A DNA stretch of 59,549 nt from Bacteroidales bacterium UBA1035. GTDB lineage: Bacteria > Bacteroidota > Bacteroidia > Bacteroidales > Dysgonomonadaceae. The position numbers and the translations under genes are program-made. Location of the stretch: positions 102,310 through 161,858 of the forward strand of contig DCEG01000005.1 in NCBI GenBank assembly GCA_002316835.1, given 5' to 3'. Under the pieces are notes generated by a model. It made no database searches and had not been told where the DNA came from. It saw nothing but the letters and a program-made list of their open reading frames with translations. Positions 36,915 to 46,304 of this stretch are shown in pieces. Every line of letters begins with the position of its first letter. Within the stretch, counting starts at the first letter, position 1.

Positions 36915-38879
36915 ATGGATAAAAATACAATTATAGGTTTTTTACTGATTGGTGCGATCATTGTTGCATTCACTCTTATAAATCGTCCCAACAAAGAACA
37001 GTTGGCAGAACAGCAAAGATTGCGCGATTCAATTCAACAGGTTGAAAGCCAAAAAGCTGCGTTGGAAGCAGAACGATTGGCAACTGACAGTTCACAGCAA
37101 GATTCTGAAATTAAGCAGCAAAGCTCTGCTACCGATTTTTTCTCAACCGGGACAACAACCGTTAATGATTCAGTTGCTGTGCAACCCGATTCGATAATGG
37201 CTGCAGCACCTGTATCGGAAGAATTCGTAACGCTTGAAAACGATAAGCTGAAATTGGTTTTAACCACGTTGGGAGGAAGAATTTATTCAGTTCATCTGAA
37301 AGATGAAAAAAAGTACACAGGTGATAGCCTATATCTTTTCGATGGTGACGAAGCCAAATTTAATCTTGAACTCTTCAATCGAAACAGTGTTCGCTTATCC
37401 ACAGCCGATCAGCATTTTACCCCAATACCCACTGCAGATGGGAAGTCGGTTGTAATGCGTCTGGAAAGTTCCCCACAACAATATATCGATTTTATTTATA
37501 CCCTGCCTGCCGATGAATTTATGTTGGATTTCGACATCCGGATTGCCGGGATGAAAAACGGACTGCATCCGGAAAGTCTGATGAACTTCCGCGTTAACTG
37601 GGAACAGAAAATTCGCCAACAAGAACAAGGACGTCAATTTGAAAATCGATTTGCAAGGCTAAATTACCGATATTTGGGACAAGACGTTCAAAAATTAAGC
37701 GATAGCAAGAACGATAGAAAAGAACTTACCGAACCTGTAAAATGGTTTGCGTTCAAAGATCAATTCTTCAGTAGCATTATTATTGCGGAAAAGCCTTTCA
37801 GCAATACAATTCTTACATCGCAAACGCTGAGCACTTCTGAACATATTAAAGATTACAAAGCCGAAACCTGGGTTCCGGTAACAACCGATCCACAAAAGGA
37901 TGAGTTAACGGCTTCTTTTAATTATTATTTTGGTCCGAACCACTTTTACACATTAAAAAACTACGATAAAGACACAAAAGAGAGTGGTCAAAAACTTTAT
38001 CTTGAGGAGTTGGTAGATCTGGGTTATAAATGGTTGAGCTGGATCAATAAGTTTTTCACCATTCCATTGTTTAATTTCTTTTTGAAATTTAACTTAGGCA
38101 TGGGGCTTATTATCTTTATAATGACCTTGATAATTAAGCTGATAATTCTTCCGTTGACATATAAATCGTTTAAGTCATCTGCGAAAATGCGTGTTTTGCG
38201 CCCGCAGATCAAAGAAATTGAAGCCAAATATCCCGGACAGGACAAAGAAATGATGCTGAAACGTCAGCAAGAGACTATGGCCCTTTACAACAAAGCCGGG
38301 GCAAGCCCTATGAGCGGATGTTTCCCGATGTTGTTGCAGATGCCGATTTTACTGGCTTTCTTCTTCTTTTTCCCGTCAGCAATCGAGTTGCGTCAGCAAA
38401 GCTTTTTGTGGGCACACGATCTTTCCACATTTGATGCCCTTATAAAATGGAATGCCGAAATACCGTTTATTTCGAAGTTTCTTGGAAACCATATTAGCTT
38501 GTTTTGCTTATTGATGACTGTAGTAAACGTGTTCTACACGAAATACAATATGGCCGCAACCGATACAGGGCAAACCCAAATGCCGGGAATGAAATCGATG
38601 CCGCTTCTTATGTCCGTTATGATGTTCTTCTTCCTGAATTCCTATCCGGCTGGTTTGAACTATTACTATTTCTTGTCCACTTTATTCACAATTGGATTTA
38701 CATTCCTTTTTAAACAACTTTTGGATGAAGATAAACTTTTGGCACAGTTGGAAGCCAATAAAAAGAAACCCAGAAAACAATCAGGTTTTATGGCACGATT
38801 AGCCGAAGCACAAAAAATACAGGAAAAGCAAGCTCGTGAAAGAGCAAAGGAAACTGCTAAAAAAAATTATCGCAGATAG
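36915..38879 (+). CDS. yidC: membrane protein insertase YidC
   Basis: Inserts and folds inner-membrane proteins alone or with SecYEG. The 654-residue chain has an N-terminal transmembrane helix (about 5-22), a Gln/Ala-rich linker, the large periplasmic beta-supersandwich domain (about 95-355) and the five-helix 60KD_IMP core (about 375-610) with PLTYKSFKSSAKM and GASPMSGCFPMLLQMP. The tail is basic, typical for ribosome contact. It is followed by a strong bidirectional terminator. Confidence 0.97.
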   Translation: MDKNTIIGFLLIGAIIVAFTLINRPNKEQLAEQQRLRDSIQQVESQKAALEAERLATDSSQQDSEIKQQSSATDFFSTGTTTVNDSVAVQPDSIMAAAPVSEEFVTLENDKLKLVLTTLGGRIYSVHLKDEKKYTGDSLYLFDGDEAKFNLELFNRNSVRLSTADQHFTPIPTADGKSVVMRLESSPQQYIDFIYTLPADEFMLDFDIRIAGMKNGLHPESLMNFRVNWEQKIRQQEQGRQFENRFARLNYRYLGQDVQKLSDSKNDRKELTEPVKWFAFKDQFFSSIIIAEKPFSNTILTSQTLSTSEHIKDYKAETWVPVTTDPQKDELTASFNYYFGPNHFYTLKNYDKDTKESGQKLYLEELVDLGYKWLSWINKFFTIPLFNFFLKFNLGMGLIIFIMTLIIKLIILPLTYKSFKSSAKMRVLRPQIKEIEAKYPGQDKEMMLKRQQETMALYNKAGASPMSGCFPMLLQMPILLAFFFFFPSAIELRQQSFLWAHDLSTFDALIKWNAEIPFISKFLGNHISLFCLLMTVVNVFYTKYNMAATDTGQTQMPGMKSMPLLMSVMMFFFLNSYPAGLNYYYFLSTLFTIGFTFLFKQLLDEDKLLAQLEANKKKPRKQSGFMARLAEAQKIQEKQARERAKETAKKNYRR

Positions 38880-38907
38880 TTTTGAATTTTCAATAATTTC
38901 AACGATA

Positions 38908-38950
38908 GAAAACAGCCCGGAAGATTTTTTCTTTCGGGCTGTTTTCCTTT
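38908..38950. terminator. bidirectional terminator after yidC
   Basis: A stem of about 16 bp (38908-38923 with 38931-38946, one wobble) contains GAAAACAGCCCG/CGGGCTGTTTTC and is followed by a CCTTTT tail. It lies between convergent genes. Confidence 0.85.
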
Positions 38951-38956
38951 TAAGCC

Positions 38957-39706
38957 TTATTTATCTTCTTCATCCACATCCGATATGGGAACACCGGAAT
39001 GTCTTTCGGAAATTTGCTTAAAATAAGCTTGTGATGCTTCTTTTATGCCTCGATACAAAGCTGCCATTTCTTTGTTGGCGGATGATTCGGCAAGCACTTT
39101 TACGTAATTCACATAAAGAACAAGGGTTTCTGTAAGTTCTATTCTGAGTGAGCGTGCGTCATATGTTGGCTTGAATGAGTTTTGTCCCGCTATTTCGCTG
39201 TAAATGATCTTAAACTTATCGTTCGATACTCTTATATGCTCCACCGTTTCCGATAAATTCAAAGTGTCAATAAAATCCGAGTATTTATTGGTTGAAAGGT
39301 CGAAAAGCAAATCTTCAATGCCGGTAGTCTCAATTGCCAGATTGAGGTAGGGGAGAGTTTCGTACTTTTTCATCCACAAATCATTCAACTTCTCAAATGC
39401 AATTGCTTCGGGAGAATTATCGTCACTCAATTCGTGGACTTGCATCAGCCGCCTGAATATCAATAAATGTTTGTCTCTTTGCCTGTCTAACTCCAAGAGT
39501 AATTTATTTTTCTCGTCACTTAGTACAGCTTTATTTGTATCCTCAAGTTCATCGGAGTCTTTTTCAAGTGTTTCAAGATACTTGAGCGCTATCGGATCTT
39601 CAACTTCTATTTCAAGTTTATTTCTTGCGGAATCAATAATTAATCTAACAAACTCAATCAACTCTTCCTGAGTAAGTCGTTTTGCATTTAGCTGCGTTAA
39701 ATTCAT
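38957..39706 (-). CDS. conserved hypothetical protein, DUF6261-like
   Basis: A 249-residue, acidic and largely alpha-helical cytoplasmic protein without signal or membrane segments. The layout (an early LNAKRLTQEEL start, central RDKHLLIFRRL, later RIELTETLVLYVNYVKVLA) resembles Bacteroidetes DUF6261 proteins, but the family call is tentative. No function is suggested. It is divergent from the small acidic protein at 39914. Confidence 0.7.
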   Translation of the reverse strand: MNLTQLNAKRLTQEELIEFVRLIIDSARNKLEIEVEDPIALKYLETLEKDSDELEDTNKAVLSDEKNKLLLELDRQRDKHLLIFRRLMQVHELSDDNSPEAIAFEKLNDLWMKKYETLPYLNLAIETTGIEDLLFDLSTNKYSDFIDTLNLSETVEHIRVSNDKFKIIYSEIAGQNSFKPTYDARSLRIELTETLVLYVNYVKVLAESSANKEMAALYRGIKEASQAYFKQISERHSGVPISDVDEEDK

Positions 39707-39913
39707 AACTTCAGTAATATTTTAAGTGAATTTACCACAAAAATACATTTTTATTTATTATTTTTAAAGAAAAATTTTATGAAACCAAGTTTTCACTAAA
39801 ATACTTTGTACTTTTTGAACTTATTTTTTTGATAGTTGTTTTAAATTTAGAGTTCAAAATTTTGAAATAATTTTGATAATTCAATCAAAAAGTAAATTAT
39901 TAACATTACTGAC

Positions 39914-40237
39914 ATGAGCGAAGACAAAACTATTATGGAGTACGATGAAGATGAATCCGTGAAATTTATACGGAAAAGTCTGCCCGAAGAAATGCAAAAC
40001 GAATTTTCGGATGACGAAATCAACTACATTGTTGATTTGGTTTATGAGTTTTACGAAGAAAAAGGCTTCTTGGATGAAGATGACGATAAGGATATCGAAA
40101 TCGACGAAGATGAGCTTTTGGATTATGTTATTAAGAACGCCCGCAAAGATAAGATCCGTGATTTCACAGATGAACAGATCGAAGCTATCGTTGCAGGTGA
40201 GTTAGCGTATTGCGATACATTAAATCTTTTCGAATAA
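39914..40237 (+). CDS. small acidic hypothetical protein
   Basis: A 107-residue strongly acidic protein (many Asp/Glu in the first 85 residues), with predicted helices and no signal. The C-terminus FTDEQIEAIVAGELAY looks like a compact helical motif. The family is probably Bacteroidales-specific; I do not recognise a domain. It lies 44 bases upstream of the OmpA gene on the same strand. Confidence 0.75.
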   Translation: MSEDKTIMEYDEDESVKFIRKSLPEEMQNEFSDDEINYIVDLVYEFYEEKGFLDEDDDKDIEIDEDELLDYVIKNARKDKIRDFTDEQIEAIVAGELAYCDTLNLFE

Positions 40238-40281
40238 TTTTAATAAATTATCTATTTATATTTTTCAAAAAAACATTAACT

Positions 40282-40962
40282 ATGAAACAGATTTCTAAAT
40301 TATTTGGCATCATTGTATTGGGTGGTGCTTTGGTATTATCAAGTTGCGGAGCAAGCAACACAGTTAAAGGTGGTGGAATTGGTGCAGGTGCAGGTGCTGC
40401 CGTAGGTGCCGGTGTAGGTGCAATTGCAGGCGGTGGTAAAGGTGCTGCCTGGGGTGCAGGAATCGGTGCGGTTCTTGGTGGAGCTGCCGGAGCAATCATT
40501 GGAAACAAGATGGACAAACAAGCTGCCGAACTGGAACAAATTGAAGGTGCACAAGTTGAAAAGATCAACGAAGGTGAAGCTATTAAAGTTACTTTCGAAT
40601 CGGGTATCTTATTTGCAACTAACTCAAGCACTTTGAACACAGCTTCTCGCGCTTCTTTGGATAAATTTGCTACTTCTTTGTTGAACAATCCCGACACAGA
40701 TGTTAAAATCTACGGTCATACCGACAGCACCGGTAGCGATGCTATTAACAATCCGCTTTCGAACCGTCGTGCAGAATCGGTTTACAACTATTTGGTATCG
40801 AAAGGCGTAGCCGGAACACGTATGGCTTCTCAAGGTTTCGGATCAACCCAACCTGTTGCAGACAACAGTACAGTTGCAGGAAGAGCTGAAAACCGTCGCG
40901 TTGAAGTTTTTATTCTTCCGAATGCTAAGATGGTGAAAGAAGCTCAGGAGCAAGCAAGATAA
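40282..40962 (+). CDS. OmpA-family lipoprotein with glycine-zipper
   Basis: With the start at ATG 40282, the 226-residue product has a lipobox (VLSSC, Cys at 22). A long glycine-zipper segment follows (about 30-76, repeated GAGxGA patterns), then an OmpA C-terminal peptidoglycan-binding domain (about 105-220, with IYGHTDSTG, NPLSNRRAESVYNYL and NRRVEVFI). It resembles E. coli YiaD. It probably tethers the outer membrane to peptidoglycan. The longer frame from 40210 would place about 24 residues before the signal and is rejected. Confidence 0.93.
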   Translation: MKQISKLFGIIVLGGALVLSSCGASNTVKGGGIGAGAGAAVGAGVGAIAGGGKGAAWGAGIGAVLGGAAGAIIGNKMDKQAAELEQIEGAQVEKINEGEAIKVTFESGILFATNSSTLNTASRASLDKFATSLLNNPDTDVKIYGHTDSTGSDAINNPLSNRRAESVYNYLVSKGVAGTRMASQGFGSTQPVADNSTVAGRAENRRVEVFILPNAKMVKEAQEQAR

Positions 40963-40987
40963 ATTGAATAACGATCAATGATATAAA

Positions 40988-41020
40988 ATCGCATTATCGG
41001 TTCCGGTAGTGCGATTTTTT
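40988..41020 (+). terminator. terminator after the OmpA gene
   Basis: Stem ATCGCATTA (40988-40996) with TAGTGCGAT (41007-41015, one wobble) followed by T6. It lies just before the fRMsr start and would separate the two genes. Confidence 0.75.
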
Positions 41021-41032
41021 AATTTAAGTTGT

Positions 41033-41509
41033 ATGGCAGAAGAAATAATTATTCCCAAGGGAGTTTCGAAAACGGAAAAGTATGAGGCATTAATCCCGCA
41101 GTTGAAATCGTTAGTTGAATCTGAACCAGATACGATTGCCAATATGGCAAACATATCGGCTGCTCTAAAGGAAGTTTTCAGTTTCTATTGGGTCGGGTTT
41201 TACATTGTTAGGGGTGAACAACTGGTTCTCGGTCCTTTTCAGGGGCCAATTGCATGTACACGCATCCGGTACGGAAAGGGTGTGTGCGGTACTGCATGGA
41301 AAGAACAAAAAACTATTCTTGTTCCTAATGTAGATGAATTTCCCGGGCATATTGCTTGCAGTTCGTTGTCGAAATCGGAGATCGTTATTCCTGTTTTCCG
41401 TCAGGAAGAAGTAGTTGCCGTACTCGATGTGGACAGTGAATCTCTTAATCATTTCGATAAGACTGATGAGAGGTATTTATCGGAAATCGCGGAATTAGTG
41501 AAATTTTGA
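41033..41509 (+). CDS. msrC: free methionine-(R)-sulfoxide reductase, GAF domain
   Basis: fRMsr reduces free methionine-R-sulfoxide. ATG 41033 (MAEEIIIPKG) gives 158 residues, and the upstream terminator tail argues against the 41009 start. The three conserved cysteines are C75, C85 and C109, with spacing 10 and 24, identical to that of E. coli YebR (C84, C94, C118). The GAF fold is also marked by YWVGFYI, LVLGPFQG and VLDVDSESL. Confidence 0.93.
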   Translation: MAEEIIIPKGVSKTEKYEALIPQLKSLVESEPDTIANMANISAALKEVFSFYWVGFYIVRGEQLVLGPFQGPIACTRIRYGKGVCGTAWKEQKTILVPNVDEFPGHIACSSLSKSEIVIPVFRQEEVVAVLDVDSESLNHFDKTDERYLSEIAELVKF

Positions 41510-41563
41510 AAAAAGATTTCGTTAATTCAGGAAAAAAATTTATCTTTGCAATCCAATTCAATT

Positions 41564-41636
41564 GCGGAAATAGCTCAGTTGGTAGAGCATAACCTTGCCA
41601 AGGTTAGGGTCGCGAGTTCGAGTCTCGTTTTCCGCT
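41564..41636 (+). tRNA. tRNA-Gly (GCC)
   Basis: Acceptor GCGGAAA/TTTCCGC, D stem GCTC/GAGC, anticodon stem TAACC/GGTTA with loop TTGCCAA, and T arm GCGAG/CTCGT. All stems pair well. Anticodon GCC; CCA is not encoded. TATCTTTG at 41541-41548 is the likely -7 element. Confidence 0.94.
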
Positions 41637-41968
41637 CAAAAGAGCCTCTTAGGGTTTCACAAGAGCATTCAAAGAACCGCTCTTATTGATACTTGAACGT
41701 CCTAAAATTAACATTTTAGGACGTTTTTTAATGCCGTATGCAGGATGAAGGTAGGAACTGAGACAAATTATTATCCTTGCTCTTTAATCGCTCTCCAAAA
41801 TGAGACAAAAAGTGTTCAAACTAAAGAAAAATATAATTTCCACATAAAGAGTTAATGATATATCTTTGCTATCGTTTAATTAGAAAAAATGAACTTAGAT
41901 AACTACATGGTTATCGATGGCCAGAATATGACTTTGAGCATCGTGGAATTGGGAAAGAATAATTATTT
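41637..41968 (+). other. intergenic region between tRNA-Gly and the AraC gene
   Basis: About 330 bases without a long gene. It holds a 6-bp AAGAGC/GCTCTT hairpin, the tRNA terminator at 41696-41729, a TATCTTTG box at 41861-41868, and a 27-codon leader ORF from 41889 that runs into the next gene. Confidence 0.6.
41696..41729 (+). terminator. terminator of tRNA-Gly transcript
   Basis: Perfect 13-bp stem (41696-41708 with 41713-41725), loop TAAC, then T6. Confidence 0.88.
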
Positions 41969-41972
41969 ATGA
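41889..41972 (+). CDS. possible 27-residue leader peptide overlapping the AraC start
   Basis: ATG 41889 opens 27 sense codons (MNLDNYMVIDGQNM...) and stops at TGA 41970-41972, overlapping the regulator's start codon as ATGA. A TATCTTTG -7 box (41861-41868) lies about 20 bases upstream, so the transcript would begin just before this ATG. The overlap suggests translational coupling. The peptide matches nothing I recognise and may be only a coincidence of the frame. Confidence 0.4.
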   Translation: MNLDNYMVIDGQNMTLSIVELGKNNYL

Positions 41973-43102
41973 ATACGATATTTACGGTTGGAATTTTTCT
42001 CTCTTTATTTTTAGCTGCGCTTTTGTTTGTGAAAAAAAACAAAACAATGGCCGATAATATTTTAGGCATATGGATGGTTGTCATCGGTATTGAACTTGCC
42101 AGCTATTACATTTATTTTTTAGGTTATTGGGATAAATATCCGCATTTGGTAGGAATTACCTCTCCTTTTCCGTTGCTGTTTGGGCCACTGCTATACCTTT
42201 ACGTCGATTTCTCATTGCGAAAAAAACAATATTTCCGGCCAAAAGACTGGTTGCATTTCATCCCTTTTGTAATAACTTATTTGGCAATGACACCTTTTCT
42301 TTTCGGATATTCTGCCGAACAGAAACGATTGGCGGACAGTTTGGATTTTAATAGCGAATTCAAATCTTTCTTTATCTTCGGATTCACTATGTTTTTTATT
42401 ACTGCTGTTGTTTATCCTATTTTTGCTTATCGGAAAATCACGAATTATCAAAAATACATTTCCGATAACTTTGCATACAAAGAATCGATCAGTCTCAAAT
42501 GGCTCAAAATTTTAATTTGGGGAGCCGCGGCTGTTTTTCTATCGGTTATTGCTATTTTTTTATTACAGGAAGGGTTAAAAATAGACTTCGGTTTTAAAGG
42601 AGATATTATACCGGATATTCTTGTAGTTATTTTTGTTGCTGTACTTGGCTTCTTCGGAATACGTCAACAAGGAATTTTCACTGATGTTGTTGTTTCCCAA
42701 AAAGAGATGGATGATTCCATGCAGGAAAAAGAAAGTTATAAGAGATCGGGATTAAAAAGTTCGGACGCTGAAATTCTGCATCAACGGCTACTGGATTTAA
42801 TGGACAATGAAAAGCCTTATCTAGAACCAAAATTATCGCTAAGCCAGTTGGCCGAAAAGTTAACCATTACTCCCAACAACCTTTCTCAAATCATAAATCA
42901 ATGCGATGAAAAAAATTTTTATGATTTCGTGAACGGTTATAGAGTTCAGGAATTTATTTCTCTCGCTACTTCTCCACAAAACAAGAATATGAACCTGCTG
43001 GGTATTGCTTTGGATGCAGGTTTTAACTCGAAATCATCTTTTAATCAGGTTTTTAAAAAGACAACCGGTAAAACGCCACGGGAGTATCTTTCAGCTAATT
43101 AA
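41969..43102 (+). CDS. membrane-bound AraC-family regulator with seven TM helices
   Basis: A 377-residue sensor-regulator. The N-terminal 230 residues contain about seven hydrophobic helices (for example 4-22, 31-51, 58-77, 92-111, 132-152, 176-198, 210-230). The C-terminus carries an AraC DNA-binding domain (about 270-375, with LSLSQLAEKLTITPNNLSQI and GFNSKSSFNQVFKKTTGKTP). This 7TM-AraC design is frequent in Bacteroidetes and senses an extracellular or membrane signal. The TonB-receptor gene 134 bases downstream is the natural target (inference), although a terminator separates them. Confidence 0.9.
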   Translation: MNTIFTVGIFLSLFLAALLFVKKNKTMADNILGIWMVVIGIELASYYIYFLGYWDKYPHLVGITSPFPLLFGPLLYLYVDFSLRKKQYFRPKDWLHFIPFVITYLAMTPFLFGYSAEQKRLADSLDFNSEFKSFFIFGFTMFFITAVVYPIFAYRKITNYQKYISDNFAYKESISLKWLKILIWGAAAVFLSVIAIFLLQEGLKIDFGFKGDIIPDILVVIFVAVLGFFGIRQQGIFTDVVVSQKEMDDSMQEKESYKRSGLKSSDAEILHQRLLDLMDNEKPYLEPKLSLSQLAEKLTITPNNLSQIINQCDEKNFYDFVNGYRVQEFISLATSPQNKNMNLLGIALDAGFNSKSSFNQVFKKTTGKTPREYLSAN

Positions 43103-43119
43103 CCCAGACGTCTAACGTA

Positions 43120-43153
43120 AAAAAGGTGCAATCCCTCCCGATTGCACCTTTTT
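43120..43153 (+). terminator. terminator after AraC gene
   Basis: Perfect 14-bp stem (43120-43133, 43140-43153) with loop CCTCCC and A5/T-rich flanks. Confidence 0.9.
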
Positions 43154-43236
43154 TATGTCCAATCCGTTTGTTTCGGACGATGCACTTTCTTATTTCCCCG
43201 ACTTTTGTATCATAATTTTTAAATGCAAAAAAAGTT

Positions 43237-45588
43237 ATGAAAACAAACTCAATCATTACAACATTTATTTGTATCGTTTTTTTATTTAATTTTTTTGTCG
43301 TTCAAGCTCAATCGAACGTACAAGTGATAAAAGGGAAAGTTTTTGATGTGGAATCGCACGAACCACTTGTTGGGGTAACCATTGTAGTGGATGGAAGTGA
43401 TCCCATAATTGGGACAACTACCAATACCGAAGGAAATTTCGTTATTGAAGGTATTTCACTCGGACGTCACACATTAAACGTGTCTTATATAGGTTATGAA
43501 TCTTTGGTGTTACCTCAGATTCTTGTTACTTCGGGCAAGGAAGTGCTTTTGCAAGTTAGTTTAAAGCAGAGTGTTTTGGAAATGGACGAAGTAGTGATTT
43601 ATGGCAGCCAGGACAAAGGCCGTCCGCAAAATACTATGGCAAATGTAAGCGCAAGATCATTTACCGTTGAAGAAACACGGCGATATGCCGGCGGCCTTGA
43701 TGACCCTGCGCGATTGGTATCGGCATTTTCGGGAGTTACTACCGGAAGTTTGCAGGATAATTCCATCATCGTGCGAGGCAATGCTCCGCAAGGTGTAGCG
43801 TGGCGACTCGAAGGCATTGAAATACCTACTCCTCATCATTTTGCGGGAGCAAACGTTACTGGTGGAGGAATGGTTACCCTGTTCAGCAGTCAGGTAATGG
43901 CTAATTCCGATTTTTATACAGCCGCTTTTCCGGCCGAATATGGTAATGCACTTGCCGCCGTATTCGATATGAAACTCCGTAACGGAAACAGCGATAAACA
44001 CGAACATACGGCTCAAATCGGATTATTAGGCATTGATATAGCGTCGGAAGGGCCTTTCTCAAAAAAATCTGATGCGTCGTACTTGTTTAATTATCGATAT
44101 TCTACCTTCGGCTTGTTGGCTGATATGAAACTTATCGACACAGAGCAGATTTTCAAGTATCAGGATTTGTCTTTCAAATTGAATTTCCCGATGGGCAGAG
44201 CTGGTGTTTTATCGCTCTGGGGTATAGGCGGAAAAGACCGGGCTACTGAAGCAGTAGAAAAAGATTCGGAGAAATGGGTGGTGGATTTCGACAGAATATC
44301 GTTTGTCTGGGATACGTATATTGGCACGGCCGGGCTTAGCCACAAAATAATAACCGGCCACAATACCTATCTGAATTCTACGGCTGCTTTCTCGGGAACA
44401 CGTAACAAGATGGTAACCGAATATATAAATGATGATTTCAGTTTGCAACCCGACATGGACTTAATCACAAATTCTTCAACCGTTACCCTTGCTACTGTAC
44501 TTAATCACAAATTTAACGCAAAACTGACAATGCGAAACGGGTTAACGTATAAAAGACTTGGATATGACCTGAGTATCGCGGGAACACAGGATTATGTACC
44601 CGGAACTTACCGTCCGTTGTTGAAAGAAAACGGAAACACCAATCACTATGAGGCCTTCACACAATTTAAATACGACGTATCGCCCGGAATTTCATTAAAT
44701 GCCGGAGTACATGCCCAATATTTTGAGTTGAGTAAGGAATTCCAGGTTGAGCCGCGTGCCGGAATGCGTTTTGCCTTGAATCCCAATCACGTGATAAGCT
44801 TGGGATACGGAATGCACAGCCGTCCCGAAGAATTGAAAATGTATTTTATGGAAATTAATGGAGAAAAGCCTAATAAAGAACTGAAACTTTCTAAAGCTCA
44901 TCATGTTGTGCTGGGATACGATTGGCGTATTTCCCGAAATATGCGTTTCAAAGCCGAAAGTTATTATCAGCACCTGTATGACGTTCCGGGGGAAGAGGGT
45001 TCATCGTTTTCTCTCATCAATTACAAACAAGATTACATGTTGCTCAAAAAGTTGACAAATAATACGATCGGCCGCAATTACGGTTTAGATTTGACATTAG
45101 AAAAATTTCTTAGCAACAACTATTATTACTTGCTCACTGCATCGCTTTTCGATGCCAGATATAAAGCGGGAGACAACGTGTGGCACAACACTCGATACAA
45201 TAAAGGCTATGTTGCCAATCTGCTTTTTGGCCGCGAACATTTCTTCAAAAATAATAAACGAACATTGGATTATAACATTCGATTAAATGTAACCGGTGGC
45301 GAACGTTACTCTCCTGTGATGGAAGCGGAAAGTATTGCGCAGCAAAAAATTGTGACCGATGAAACCCGTGCTTTCTCTATGCAACACGACCCGGTATTTT
45401 ATGCCGATTTCACGGTGAGTTATCGGATAAATCACAAAAAAGCATCGAGCCAGATATCGTTGCAGGTGAAAAACGCTTTTTGTACGCCAGTGGTTGAGAA
45501 TTTTAATTATAATTTCAAAACAAATAAGGTACAGTTAGATAAAAACAAGCCTATGCTACCTGTTTTGAGTTATAAGATAGAGTTTTAG
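43237..45588 (+). CDS. TonB-dependent receptor with carboxypeptidase-regulatory-like N-domain
   Basis: An outer-membrane active transporter of 783 residues. A signal peptide ends near 24 (FFVVQAQ). A CarboxypepD_reg domain follows (about 30-115, KGKVFDVESHEPLVGVTIVV), then a plug domain (about 120-230, ending near GNAPQGVAWRLEGIEIP) and the beta-barrel to the C-terminal aromatic strand (YKIEF). It is smaller than SusC proteins (about 1000 residues) and has no SusD partner, so it is more like a siderophore, metal or peptide receptor. The adjacent 7TM-AraC regulator probably controls it. Confidence 0.9.
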   Translation: MKTNSIITTFICIVFLFNFFVVQAQSNVQVIKGKVFDVESHEPLVGVTIVVDGSDPIIGTTTNTEGNFVIEGISLGRHTLNVSYIGYESLVLPQILVTSGKEVLLQVSLKQSVLEMDEVVIYGSQDKGRPQNTMANVSARSFTVEETRRYAGGLDDPARLVSAFSGVTTGSLQDNSIIVRGNAPQGVAWRLEGIEIPTPHHFAGANVTGGGMVTLFSSQVMANSDFYTAAFPAEYGNALAAVFDMKLRNGNSDKHEHTAQIGLLGIDIASEGPFSKKSDASYLFNYRYSTFGLLADMKLIDTEQIFKYQDLSFKLNFPMGRAGVLSLWGIGGKDRATEAVEKDSEKWVVDFDRISFVWDTYIGTAGLSHKIITGHNTYLNSTAAFSGTRNKMVTEYINDDFSLQPDMDLITNSSTVTLATVLNHKFNAKLTMRNGLTYKRLGYDLSIAGTQDYVPGTYRPLLKENGNTNHYEAFTQFKYDVSPGISLNAGVHAQYFELSKEFQVEPRAGMRFALNPNHVISLGYGMHSRPEELKMYFMEINGEKPNKELKLSKAHHVVLGYDWRISRNMRFKAESYYQHLYDVPGEEGSSFSLINYKQDYMLLKKLTNNTIGRNYGLDLTLEKFLSNNYYYLLTASLFDARYKAGDNVWHNTRYNKGYVANLLFGREHFFKNNKRTLDYNIRLNVTGGERYSPVMEAESIAQQKIVTDETRAFSMQHDPVFYADFTVSYRINHKKASSQISLQVKNAFCTPVVENFNYNFKTNKVQLDKNKPMLPVLSYKIEF

Positions 45589-45734
45589 GTGCTTGATAAT
45601 CAACTCCGGAGTCGTTCTCATCATGATAGAAAATGGTGCATTTATGTTACAAAGGAACGACGAGGACGAGGTTCTATACCAATCCTGTTTTTGTAAAGAG
45701 CAGATAATAAATTGACAGAACTGAATAAAAATTT

Positions 45735-45763
45735 AAAACGCACTTTCATTAGTGCGTTTTTTT
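45735..45763 (+). terminator. terminator downstream of the TonB receptor
   Basis: Ten-base stem AAAACGCACT (45735-45744) with AGTGCGTTTT (45751-45760), then T3, about 145 bases after the stop. Confidence 0.85.
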
Positions 45764-45863
45764 ATACTTTACATCCTCAATTCTTAACAAAAACGTAACC
45801 AAAAACGAGGGTGAATCATCTGAAAATCAGTTAAATTTGCTTCAAATTCTCATTGAAAAATAA

Positions 45864-46304
45864 ATGAAAATAAAAAATTTACTCATTTTTCTCTTAATAA
45901 TCCTTTCTATAGGAGCGATTGCAGGAGGTGGCAGTTTTTTATTGTTTCCTGAAGGATATTTGGGTATGACGCCTGAAAGCATGTTGCAACACTCACCTTT
46001 CCCAAACTTTCTGATTCCCGGTATCATTTTGTTTACCGTTTTTGGAGTGATTCCTCTTTTTGTAGTCTGGGGATTACTGAAACAAAAAAGTTGTAAATCG
46101 GCGCAAGCAGTAAATATTTTTCAGGATATGCACTGGTCGTGGTCGTTTGCAGTTTACACGGGTTTCGCACTCATTATCTGGATTTATATGCAAGTATATT
46201 TTCTACAAAGTTTTCATTTGCTGCATTCACTTTATTTTTTTTACGGGATTTTAATTTTGGTTGTTGCTTTACTTAAACCGGTACGGGAATTTTATCGGAA
46301 ATAA
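45864..46304 (+). CDS. hypothetical membrane protein with four TM helices
   Basis: A 146-residue protein with hydrophobic segments near 7-25, 49-70, 92-112 and 118-136. Family unknown to me; similar four-helix proteins accompany AraC and SRPBCC genes in Bacteroidetes. An adjacent frame overlapping its end contains a decayed small gene (46261-46545). Confidence 0.75.
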   Translation: MKIKNLLIFLLIILSIGAIAGGGSFLLFPEGYLGMTPESMLQHSPFPNFLIPGIILFTVFGVIPLFVVWGLLKQKSCKSAQAVNIFQDMHWSWSFAVYTGFALIIWIYMQVYFLQSFHLLHSLYFFYGILILVVALLKPVREFYRK

